Origin: DATCSE01 sp036568605
GTDB lineage: Bacteria > Pseudomonadota > Gammaproteobacteria > Burkholderiales > Burkholderiaceae_C
NCBI GenBank assembly: GCA_036568605.1
Contig: DATCSE010000286.1
Location: forward strand, 1-6,809
Direction of reading: 5' to 3'
DNA length: 6,809 nucleotides
Shown piece after piece: positions 1-5,889 of this stretch. Both the position numbers and the translations under genes were made by a program. The notes beneath the pieces were generated by a model. That model had not been told where the DNA came from. It worked only from the letters and a program-made list of their open reading frames with translations, and searched no databases. Each line of letters opens with the position of its first letter. Within the stretch, counting starts at the first letter, position 1.

Positions 1-23
1 GCCGCCCCACTTCTGACGCAAAT

Positions 24-43
24 GTGATCTTCCCGTGATCTTC
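24..43. repeat. Nonamer direct repeat, one-helical-turn spacing
   Basis: The nonamer GTGATCTTC occurs at 24-32 and again at 35-43, so the two copies begin 11 bases apart, about one turn of DNA. They end about 60 bases before the sigma factor start. Two in-phase copies upstream of a regulatory gene could bind an activator or repressor dimer, but no protein is known here. I found no convincing -35/-10 pair around them, and chance duplication remains possible. Confidence 0.4.
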
Positions 44-93
44 GGCGAGCTTGGCGCGAGGTGCCGTCGCCACAGTCCTCTCCATCGCCAATC

Positions 94-98
94 GAGGA
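94..98 (+). promoter_or_regulatory. Ribosome binding site deciding the sigma factor start
   Basis: GAGGA lies 6 bases before the ATG at 105. It favours that ATG over the in-frame TTG at 51, which would add 18 residues outside the sigma fold and has no comparable purine-rich site at the right distance. Confidence 0.7.
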
Positions 99-104
99 CA
101 CCCC

Positions 105-629
105 ATGAACGCCACCGCCCTTGCCGCCGCCGCTGCCGCCGCCCCCGTCGGCTGGGCCGAGCTGCTGCCGCACCGCGCCGCGCTGGTGCGCTTCGCGCAG
201 CGCCGCCTGCTCGACCCGACGCTCGCCGAGGACCTGGTGCACGACGTGTTCGAAGCGGTGCTGTCCGGCCGCGCCGTCTACGCCGGCCGTGCCGCGCTGC
301 GCTCGTGGCTGACCGCGGTGCTGAAGCACAAGATCGTCGACACGGTGCGCCGCAACACCGGCTTCGAGTCGACCCATGACATCGCCGACGACGACGGCGC
401 GCTTGCGATCGAGTGCCCGCAGCCGCGTCCCGACGAGATCGCCGAGCAGCAGCAATTGCTCGCGCGCACGCTGGCGCGCATCGAGGCGCTACCGAGCGGG
501 CTGCGCGACGTGATGCACCTGCGCGTGCTCGACGAGCAGCCGACCGATGCGGTGTGCCGCGCGCTCGGGATCAGCGAGGAGAACCTGTTTGTGCGGCTGC
601 ACCGCGCGCGCAAGCAGCTGCTGTCGTGA
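105..629 (+). CDS. ECF-type sigma-70 family RNA polymerase sigma factor
   Basis: The 174-residue protein should recruit core RNA polymerase to a small set of promoters in the cytoplasm. After an alanine-rich N-terminus (residues 7-13 are all Ala), region 2 spans about 17-85 and includes the core-binding segment LAEDLVHDVFEAVL near residue 40. A variable acidic linker follows. Region 4 spans about 118-172; its helix-turn-helix (near 147-172) ends in the typical LGISEENLFVRLHRARKQL. The NL.V.LHRAR ending recalls a betaproteobacterial ECF subgroup often followed by a zinc-finger anti-sigma gene, but that is recalled, not searched. No such gene follows: the next gene is convergent. The protein stops only a few residues after region 4. 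The ATG at 105 is chosen over the TTG at 51 because of the GAGGA site. The family call is secure; the target regulon and inducing signal are unknown. Confidence 0.9.
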   Translation: MNATALAAAAAAAPVGWAELLPHRAALVRFAQRRLLDPTLAEDLVHDVFEAVLSGRAVYAGRAALRSWLTAVLKHKIVDTVRRNTGFESTHDIADDDGALAIECPQPRPDEIAEQQQLLARTLARIEALPSGLRDVMHLRVLDEQPTDAVCRALGISEENLFVRLHRARKQLLS

Positions 630-668
630 GCGGCTGGGCGGGTGATCGCGCTGGTTGTGCCCCTCGCG

Positions 669-731
669 CCCTTCGATCCCGCCGCAGGCGGGACCCTGTG
701 CTGAGGTATCGAAGCATCAGGGCGAACGGGG
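669..731. repeat. Nested inverted repeat between convergent genes; REP-like, possible bidirectional terminator
   Basis: The inner hairpin is perfect: TCCCGCC (677-683), loop GCA, GGCGGGA (687-693). An outer pair, CTTCGAT (671-677) and ATCGAAG (708-714), encloses it. The flanks CCCTTCGAT and TCAGGGCGAACGGG resemble the CCTTCGA...TCAGGGCGAACGG type of interspersed intergenic repeat that I recall from many proteobacterial genomes. It sits exactly where the sigma factor and the minus-strand regulator converge, so it may terminate transcription from both sides. There is no clear T-tract on either strand. The minus-strand gene ends inside it: the TGA is read from 717-719. Confidence 0.65.
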
Positions 732-1760
732 TTGGCGCACGCTGGCAACGAGCGCGGCCACCGCCGGCGTCATGTTGATGGGCACCAGCTCCAGCGATTC
801 CTGCCCCGCTCCGTAAACCCGGAACAGCTCGTCGGCAAACGCGTGCCCGATGCTGGGCACGCCGCCGAAGTCGATCTCGGCGCGGCGGAACTGTGCCAGT
901 CGGGCACCCACGCGCCGCGCCTGCGCGCGCGACTCCAAGCCCTCGGTCGCCGACGTGATCAGGCGCAGCGGCACGACCGTGCGGCTGAATTCGACGCCGT
1001 GCGGATCGCCGTCATGGCTCACGCTGTAGGCTCGCCGCACGCCGTCCAGCGTGCGCGGCGTGTCCAGCGCGAATGCCGCATAGACCGACGTGCCGGCGTG
1101 GCGCAACGTGCGCTGCTGCGGGTGCCAGCCGCGCTCGTCCCATGCGCGCTGCTGGAACGCGGCATCGTTCGCATGCAGGTCGAACACGTCCGCGAGCCGC
1201 GACGTGAAGAACAGGCCCTCGCCGGTGTGCCGCGCGGGCTGGCTCGTCAGCTTGCCCTTGCTGAGCTCCAGCATCGCCAGCGCCGGGCTCGCGATCGAAA
1301 AAGTCTGCGCGACCCGCTCGAACAGCCCGACCCCGTTGTCGGAGACCAGCAGCTGCACCTGGCCGGCGGTCTGGCGCAGCGACACCGTCACATGGGTGCC
1401 GCCGCTGTGGCCGATCGCGTTGTTCAGCAGCTCGCAGAACGTGTGCTGGACCAGCCGCAGCACGTTGGGCGGCAGCACGACATACGGCGCGAAGTCCAGC
1501 GACCAGGGGATGTCTTCTTCGAGCCCGGCCAGCTCGTAGCACTGCACGACCTGGCGCAGCAGACCCGGCCGCCACGACGGCTTGCGGACGCTGCCCTCGC
1601 GCACCAGCCAGTTCAGTTCGACCAGCCGCGCGAGCGTGCGCCGCGCGCTGCGCGGGCTGACGTGGGTCCGCGCGGCGAGTTCGGCATCCAGCGCATGCGG
1701 GCGGCGCTGCGCCGCCGCGGTGATCCATCGCGTGATGGATTCCAGGTTCTGCCGCGCCAT
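717..1760 (-). CDS. HTH-GHKL ATPase-STAS-like (DUF4325) regulatory protein
   Basis: This 347-residue protein fuses three modules. Residues about 8-62 form a winged-helix DNA-binding domain with the recognition segment THVSPRSARRTLARLVE. Residues about 95-235 form a GHKL (histidine kinase-type) ATPase: N-box ELLNNAIGHS (E110, N114, H118), G1 box DNGVGLF (from D141) and G2 box HTGEGLFF (from H178). There is no dimerisation/phospho-acceptor helix and no receiver, so it is not an ordinary sensor kinase. Residues about 256-335 match the STAS-like DUF4325 fold (IDFGGVPSIGHAFADELFRV). ATPase and STAS modules recall SpoIIAB/SpoIIAA anti-sigma partner switching, here in one chain; DNA binding plus ATP-driven regulation is inferred. 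It has no signal peptide or membrane segment, so it is cytoplasmic. The ATG at 1760 is chosen because GGAG lies 8 bases before it; the GTG at 1769 overlaps that site. Targets are unknown. Confidence 0.85.
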   Translation of the reverse strand: MARQNLESITRWITAAAQRRPHALDAELAARTHVSPRSARRTLARLVELNWLVREGSVRKPSWRPGLLRQVVQCYELAGLEEDIPWSLDFAPYVVLPPNVLRLVQHTFCELLNNAIGHSGGTHVTVSLRQTAGQVQLLVSDNGVGLFERVAQTFSIASPALAMLELSKGKLTSQPARHTGEGLFFTSRLADVFDLHANDAAFQQRAWDERGWHPQQRTLRHAGTSVYAAFALDTPRTLDGVRRAYSVSHDGDPHGVEFSRTVVPLRLITSATEGLESRAQARRVGARLAQFRRAEIDFGGVPSIGHAFADELFRVYGAGQESLELVPINMTPAVAALVASVRQPRSP

Positions 1761-1768
1761 AGCCGCCA

Positions 1769-1772
1769 CTCC
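1769..1772 (-). promoter_or_regulatory. Ribosome binding site of the HTH-GHKL-STAS gene
   Basis: On the minus strand GGAG lies 8 bases before the ATG at 1760. A GTG start at 1769 would use the last base of this same site, so the ATG is the better start. Confidence 0.65.
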
Positions 1773-1896
1773 GATTGACCGTCGAGCCGCGAGTGTGGCG
1801 TCGGCACCGCCCGCCCGGACGAACGAATAGCGGCGTTTCGGCGGCGCTGTTCCCGGGGCTCGCGGCCTTGACAGGCGCAGCGCACCGGATCGGCGG

Positions 1897-2838
1897 TCAA
1901 GCCGAGTCGTCCAGCGCTTCCTTGACCACGGCCGGCGTCAGCGCCGGCGAGCAGTCCTCGAGGAACCGGTAGGCGTAGCCGCGCAGGTAGTGGCCGCGCC
2001 GCACCGCGATGCGGGTCGTGTTGCGCTCGAACAGGTGCGACGCGTCTAGCCGCTTCAAGCCGATGTCGCGCGCCGGGTCGAACGCCATCGCCGCGACGAT
2101 GCCCACGCCCAGACCGACCTCGACATACGTCTTGATCACGTCGGCGTCCAGCGCCGCCATCACGATGTCGGGCACCAGGCCGGCCTGCGCGAACGTCGCG
2201 TCGATGCGTGGCCGGCCGGTGTAGCCCTCGTGGTAGGTGATCAGCGGGTACTCGGCCAGCGTCTCGAGCGTCAGCGGGCCCGGCAGCGACGCGAGCGGGT
2301 GCTCGTCGGGCACGACGACCGCGTGGTGCCATTCGTAGAACGGGAAGCTGACGAAGGGCGACACGGCGGCCGGGTTCGTGTCCAGCGATTCGGTCGCGAT
2401 GCCGATGTCGGCCTCGCCGGACTGCAGCAGCGCGACGATCTCGGCCGGCCCGGCCTGGTGCAGCACCAGGTGCACCTTCGGGTACGCCGCCTTGAAGCGC
2501 CGCACGACCTGCGGCAGTGCGTAGCGCGCCTGCGTGTGCGTGGTCGCGATCGTCAGGCTGCCCTCGTCGCGGTTCGCGAACTGCTCGGCCAGCCGCTTGA
2601 TGTTCTTCGCATCGATCAGCATGCGCTCGACGATGCCCACCAGCTCCTTGCCCGGCTCGGTCAGCCCGGTCAGGCGCTTGCCCTTGCGCACGAACAGCTC
2701 GATGCCGAGCTCGTCTTCCAGGTCGAGGATGTGCTTGCTGACGCCCGACTGCGAGGTGTACAGCGCGTTCGCGACCTCGGTCAGGTTGAAGTTGCGCTGG
2801 ACCGCCTCGCGGATGATGCGCAGTTGCTGGAAGTTCAT
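1897..2838 (-). CDS. cysB: CysB, LysR-type regulator of sulfur assimilation
   Basis: This 313-residue LysR-family protein normally activates sulfate uptake and reduction genes under sulfur limitation, with O-/N-acetylserine as inducer and sulfide or thiosulfate as anti-inducers (family knowledge). The N-terminal winged HTH covers about 1-60 (TSQSGVSKHILDLEDELG, from residue 28). The effector domain contains TTHTQARYALP with T100, T102 and Q103, ATES with T149, and YTGR near 206. These match effector-pocket residues of enteric CysB. The segment DADVIKTYVEVGLGVG is also characteristic. It is about 11 residues shorter than the E. coli protein at the C-terminus. It is the last gene after cysTWA, 50 bases downstream of cysA, so it is probably co-transcribed with the transporter it controls. 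The Shine-Dalgarno is weak. The closest alternative is Cbl, the CysB-like sulfonate regulator; the operon context favours CysB. Confidence 0.93.
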   Translation of the reverse strand: MNFQQLRIIREAVQRNFNLTEVANALYTSQSGVSKHILDLEDELGIELFVRKGKRLTGLTEPGKELVGIVERMLIDAKNIKRLAEQFANRDEGSLTIATTHTQARYALPQVVRRFKAAYPKVHLVLHQAGPAEIVALLQSGEADIGIATESLDTNPAAVSPFVSFPFYEWHHAVVVPDEHPLASLPGPLTLETLAEYPLITYHEGYTGRPRIDATFAQAGLVPDIVMAALDADVIKTYVEVGLGVGIVAAMAFDPARDIGLKRLDASHLFERNTTRIAVRRGHYLRGYAYRFLEDCSPALTPAVVKEALDDSA

Positions 2839-2861
2839 CGACGTACTGCCGCTTGTGGAGG

Positions 2862-2880
2862 TGTTGTTGTTGTCGTCGTG
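2862..2880 (-). repeat. CAA/CGA trinucleotide run in the cysB leader
   Basis: Read on the minus strand, the 50-base cysA-cysB gap begins with CACGACGACAACAACAACA. This C/A-rich stretch, about 24-40 bases before the cysB ATG, should be unstructured, and no strong Shine-Dalgarno lies between it and the ATG. It may help ribosome access or be a regulatory target. It may equally be a neutral microsatellite. Confidence 0.5.
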
Positions 2881-2888
2881 GCGTGCGA

Positions 2889-3956
2889 TCAGGCCGCGAC
2901 CGCTTCCTCGAACACGCTGAGCCGCTGCGGCACCAGCCACACCAGCTGATCGGTTTGCAGCGCCAGCGCATCGGTGCGTTCGCGAGCGAGCTCCACTTCG
3001 TAGTGCTGACCGTCGTGCGCGCCGGTCAGCTCGACCCGGCTCGCCGCGCCGAAGCTCAGCACGCGGCTGACCTTCGCCGCGATGCCGCTGGCCACCGGCT
3101 GCAGCGCGATGCCGAGCTCGTGCGGCCGCGCGAAGCCGAAGGCGCTCGCGCCCTGCGTCAGCCCTTCGGCGCCGTGCGGCAAGGTCTGCGCGCCGACGCG
3201 CAGGTGCGCGCCGTCGACATGCCCGCTGAAGCGGTTCACAGCGCCGAGGAAACCGTAGACGAACGGCGTCGCCGGGCGCTCGTAGACCTCGGTCGGCGAG
3301 CCGACCTGCTCGACCCGGCCATGGTCCATCAGCACCACGCGGTCGGCCACTTCGAGCGCCTCTTCCTGGTCGTGCGTGACGAAGAGGCTGGTGATGTGCA
3401 GCTCGTCGTGCAGCCGGCGCAGCCAGCGGCGCAGCTCCTTGCGAACCTTCGCGTCCAGCGCGCCGAACGGCTCGTCCAGCAGCAGCACGCGCGGCTCGAC
3501 CGCGAGCGCCCGCGCGAGCGCGATGCGCTGGCGTTGCCCGCCCGAGAGCTGCGGCGGAAAGCGATCGGCCAGCCAATCGAGCTGCACCAGGTTCAACAGC
3601 TCATGGACCTTGCGCTTGATCTCGACCTCGCTGGGACGCAGCTTGCGGGGCTTCACGCGCAGCCCGAACGCGACGTTGTCGAACACCGTCATGTGGCGGA
3701 ACAGCGCGTAGTGCTGGAACACGAAGCCGACCTGGCGCTCGCGCACGTGGGTGTCCGACGCGTCCTCGCCGTCGAGCAGCACCTGGCCGCGGTCCGCGGT
3801 CTCGAGGCCGGCGATGATGCGCAGCAGCGTGGTCTTGCCGCAGCCCGACGGGCCGAGCAGCGCGACCAGTTCGCCGGTCGGGAAGTCCAGCGTCACGTCG
3901 CCGAGCGCGGTGAAGTTGCCGAAGGACTTGTGGATGTTGCGGACCTGGATGCTCAT
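2889..3956 (-). CDS. cysA: CysA, ATPase subunit of the sulfate/thiosulfate importer
   Basis: This 355-residue cytoplasmic ABC ATPase powers import through CysT-CysW. Walker A is GPSGCGKTT (35-43), the Q-loop is FVFQHYALF (Q81), the signature is LSGGQRQR (137-144), Walker B is VLLLDEP (157-163) with D161/E162, the D-loop follows at GALDAK, and the switch histidine is H195 in VTHDQEEA. After about residue 235 comes a TOBE-like C-terminal regulatory region, typical of the CysA/MalK class. The length agrees with the family (roughly 350-365). The GVNRFSG-like segment (GAVNRFSGHV, near 243) is typical of CysA rather than sugar or spermidine importers. The start at 3956 has GAGG (3962-3965) 5 bases before it. 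It lies 20 bases after cysW and clearly belongs to the same transcript. Confidence 0.95.
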   Translation of the reverse strand: MSIQVRNIHKSFGNFTALGDVTLDFPTGELVALLGPSGCGKTTLLRIIAGLETADRGQVLLDGEDASDTHVRERQVGFVFQHYALFRHMTVFDNVAFGLRVKPRKLRPSEVEIKRKVHELLNLVQLDWLADRFPPQLSGGQRQRIALARALAVEPRVLLLDEPFGALDAKVRKELRRWLRRLHDELHITSLFVTHDQEEALEVADRVVLMDHGRVEQVGSPTEVYERPATPFVYGFLGAVNRFSGHVDGAHLRVGAQTLPHGAEGLTQGASAFGFARPHELGIALQPVASGIAAKVSRVLSFGAASRVELTGAHDGQHYEVELARERTDALALQTDQLVWLVPQRLSVFEEAVAA

Positions 3957-3976
3957 CTCTGCCTCACCGATTCGAA

Positions 3977-4870
3977 TCACGCGTCGCGCTGCGCTTGCGC
4001 CTGGCGCCACTCGACGAACGTCTTCAGCCCCAGCGTGACCAATGCCAGCAGCGCGAGCAGCGACGCGACCGCGAACGCCGCCGCGAACTGGTATTCGTTG
4101 TAGAGGATCTCGACGTGCAGCGGCAGCGTGTTGGTCAGCCCGCGGATGTGCCCCGAGACCACCGAGACCGCGCCGAACTCGCCCATCGCGCGTGCGTTGC
4201 ACAGGATGACGCCGTACAGCAGGCCCCACTTGACGTTCGGCAGCGTGACGTGCCAGAAGGTCTGCCAGCCGGAGGCGCCGAGCACCGTCGCGGCTTCTTC
4301 CTCTTCGCGGCCCTGGGCTTCCATCAGCGGGATCAGCTCGCGCGCGACGAACGGGAAGGTCACGAACACGGTCGCGAGCACGATGCCGGGCACCGCGAAC
4401 ACGATCTTCAGGTCGTGTGCCTGCAGCCACGGGCCGAACCAGCCCTGCGCGCCGAACATGAGCACGTAGATCAGGCCGGCGACCACCGGCGACACCGAGA
4501 ACGGCAGATCGATCAGCGTGATCAGCAGCTGCTTGCCGCGGAAATCGAACTTCGTGACGCCCCACGCGGCGAACACGCCGAACACCAGGTTCAGCGGCAC
4601 CGCGATCGCCGCGGCGGTCAACGTCAGCGTCAGCGCCGACAGCGCATCGGGCTCGAGCAGCGCCGCGAGGTACACCGAGAAGCCCTTGCGCAAGGCCTCG
4701 GCGAACACCGCGACCAGCGGCAGCAGCAGGAACAGCGCGAAGAAGCCCAGGCCCAGCGTCAGGATGGTCCACTTGACCCACAGCTGCTCGCGCGTCGCCG
4801 GGTTGGACTCGAAACGATGCGAGTCGCCGAAGATCTTCGGCGCGCCCAGCGCCGCCGCTGCCCCGCTCAT
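3977..4870 (-). CDS. cysW: CysW, sulfate/thiosulfate importer permease
   Basis: This 297-residue inner-membrane permease pairs with CysT to form the sulfate channel. About 20 N-terminal residues precede the conserved SNPATREQLWVKW segment. Hydrophobic helices follow near 33-58, 80-104, 119-140, 155-180, 215-240 and 262-285, in line with the six-helix type. The cytoplasmic EAA loop that docks on CysA is EEAATVLGASGWQTFWHVTLP (191-211; consensus EAA---G). Helix boundaries are read by eye. Its ATG overlaps the cysT stop as ATGA, so translation is probably coupled. GGGAG at 4878-4882 also lies 7 bases before this ATG. DLPFSVSPVVAGLIYVL separates it from CysT, which has FALPTAVAGIA at the same place. 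Confidence 0.94.
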   Translation of the reverse strand: MSGAAAALGAPKIFGDSHRFESNPATREQLWVKWTILTLGLGFFALFLLLPLVAVFAEALRKGFSVYLAALLEPDALSALTLTLTAAAIAVPLNLVFGVFAAWGVTKFDFRGKQLLITLIDLPFSVSPVVAGLIYVLMFGAQGWFGPWLQAHDLKIVFAVPGIVLATVFVTFPFVARELIPLMEAQGREEEEAATVLGASGWQTFWHVTLPNVKWGLLYGVILCNARAMGEFGAVSVVSGHIRGLTNTLPLHVEILYNEYQFAAAFAVASLLALLALVTLGLKTFVEWRQAQAQRDA

Positions 4871-5757
4871 CGCTTCGCTCCCGCGCCGACGCCGCGCGAC
4901 CGCGCGCTCCACGCCTGCAAGCCGTTGATGCCCAGCAGCAGCACGAACGAGATCACCAGCATCACCGCGGCGACCGCGGTCGCGCCGGCGTAGTCGTACT
5001 GCTCGAGCTTCGTGATGATCATCAGCGGCGTGATCTCCGAAACCATCGGCAGGTTGCCGGCGATGAAGATCACCGAGCCGTACTCGCCGACCGCGCGCGC
5101 GAACGCCAGCGCGAAGCCGGTCAGCAGCGCCGGCGTCAGGATGGGCAGCACGACGTGGCGCACCGTCTGCCAGCGCCGCGCGCCCAGGCTCGCAGCGGCT
5201 TCTTCGAGTTCGGTGTCGAGGTCCTCGAGCACCGGTTGCACGGTGCGCACGACGAACGGCAGGCCGATGAAGGTCAGCGCGACCAGCACGCCCAACGGCG
5301 TGAACGCGACCTTGACGCCCAGCGGCTCCAGCAGCGATCCTAGCCAGCCGTTCTTCGCATACAGCGCGGTCAGCGCGATGCCGGCCACCGCGGTCGGCAG
5401 CGCGAACGGCAGGTCGATCAGCGCATCGACCAGCCGCTTGCCGGGGAACGAATACCGCACCAGCGACCACGCGAGCAGCAGCCCGAACACCGAGTTGATC
5501 GCGGCGGCGAGCAGCGAGGCGCCGAAGCTCAAGCGGTACGACGCGAGCACGCGCGGCGCCGTCACCGCGTTCCAGAACGCCTCGACACCCAGCGTCGAGC
5601 TCTTCAGGAACACCGCCGACAGCGGGATCAGCACCAGCAGCGACAAATAGACGATCGTGTAGCCCAGCGACAGGCCGAAGCCCGGCAGCACACGGCGCGG
5701 CTTGCGCCGGGGCTGCGCGGTCTGCGGCTGGATGGGATGGGTGAGCACGGCACTCAT
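4867..5757 (-). CDS. cysT: CysT (CysU), sulfate/thiosulfate importer permease
   Basis: This 296-residue inner-membrane permease is the other half of the sulfate channel. A basic, proline-rich N-terminus (residues 8-22, including RRKPRR) precedes the first helix at about 28-51. Further helices lie near 76-100, 115-135, 150-172, 205-232 and 258-280. The EAA loop is at 185-204 (EEAAASLGARRWQTVRHVVL), and the conserved DLPFALPTAVAGIALTALY begins near 115. The length fits the family (about 275-300). It is the first gene of the minus-strand operon and overlaps cysW by 4 bases. The start has no strong Shine-Dalgarno, but no better start exists and the next Met in frame is far inside. The upstream A/T-rich region is probably the operon promoter. 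Confidence 0.94.
   Translation of the reverse strand: MSAVLTHPIQPQTAQPRRKPRRVLPGFGLSLGYTIVYLSLLVLIPLSAVFLKSSTLGVEAFWNAVTAPRVLASYRLSFGASLLAAAINSVFGLLLAWSLVRYSFPGKRLVDALIDLPFALPTAVAGIALTALYAKNGWLGSLLEPLGVKVAFTPLGVLVALTFIGLPFVVRTVQPVLEDLDTELEEAAASLGARRWQTVRHVVLPILTPALLTGFALAFARAVGEYGSVIFIAGNLPMVSEITPLMIITKLEQYDYAGATAVAAVMLVISFVLLLGINGLQAWSARSRGVGAGAKR
4878..4882 (-). promoter_or_regulatory. Ribosome binding site of cysW inside cysT
   Basis: On the minus strand GGGAG lies 7 bases before the cysW ATG, within the last codons of cysT. It gives cysW its own initiation site in addition to coupling through the ATGA overlap. Confidence 0.65.
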
Positions 5758-5799
5758 GGGACCGCGGAGATTAGAGGCCCATCTTCGGAACCGGAAGAA

Positions 5800-5851
5800 C
5801 TGATTCAGAATTTCCTTATCCGTGGAATTGAAATCGACAAATCAGATAAGG
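5800..5851. promoter_or_regulatory. Candidate CysB operator and promoter region of the cys operon
   Basis: This is the main A/T-rich patch in the 132-base divergent gap, in otherwise GC-rich DNA. It carries three overlapping dyads: CTGATT (5800-5805) with AATCAG (5840-5845); CCTTATC (5814-5820) with GATAAGG (5845-5851); and an imperfect pair GATTCAGAATTTCC (5802-5815) with GGAATTGAAATC (5824-5835). LysR-type activators bind extended, degenerate A/T-rich dyads upstream of their targets, and CysB normally activates cysTWA, so this is the likely site. I could not pick confident -35/-10 hexamers on either strand, which would fit an activator-dependent promoter. Confidence 0.55.
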
Positions 5852-5889
5852 GGCCATCGGGCTGGCACGGCACACTGCGGGCCGACGCC

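Noticed and set aside
51..104. TTG start at 51 for the sigma factor
   Set aside because: The ATG at 105 has a well-spaced GAGGA site and gives the expected domain boundary; the extra 18 residues show no sigma factor features.
732..1778. Plus-strand open frame of 348 codons opposite the HTH-GHKL-STAS gene
   Set aside because: It is rich in Arg, Gln, His and Ala with no recognisable domain, while the opposite strand encodes clear family motifs. This is the usual antisense shadow in GC-rich DNA.
1849..1853. GGAAC on the minus strand, an ECF-type -35 core, 88 bases before the HTH-GHKL-STAS gene
   Set aside because: At 16-19 bases downstream there is no GTC-like -10 element, so a promoter read by the neighbouring sigma factor is not supported.
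1868..1873. TTGACA on the plus strand
   Set aside because: No -10 element lies 16-18 bases downstream and no plus-strand gene follows it.
1874..1886. Small GC stem after cysB as a terminator
   Set aside because: Only about five pairs, one of them G-U, and no T-run follows on the minus strand.
1897..3576. cysB reading frame left open for 246 codons upstream of its ATG
   Set aside because: The upstream part is an out-of-frame reading of cysA with Arg/Ala-rich composition. CysB homology begins exactly at the ATG at 2838, so no fusion is proposed.
2853..4103. Plus-strand open frame of 416 codons opposite cysA
   Set aside because: The composition is typical of a reverse-strand shadow and cysA on the other strand has every ABC ATPase motif in order.
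5737..5889. Thioredoxin-like gene starting at the ATG at 5737
   Set aside because: It would overlap the cysT start on the other strand and translate the A/T-rich promoter region. Thioredoxin homology begins well after 5890.
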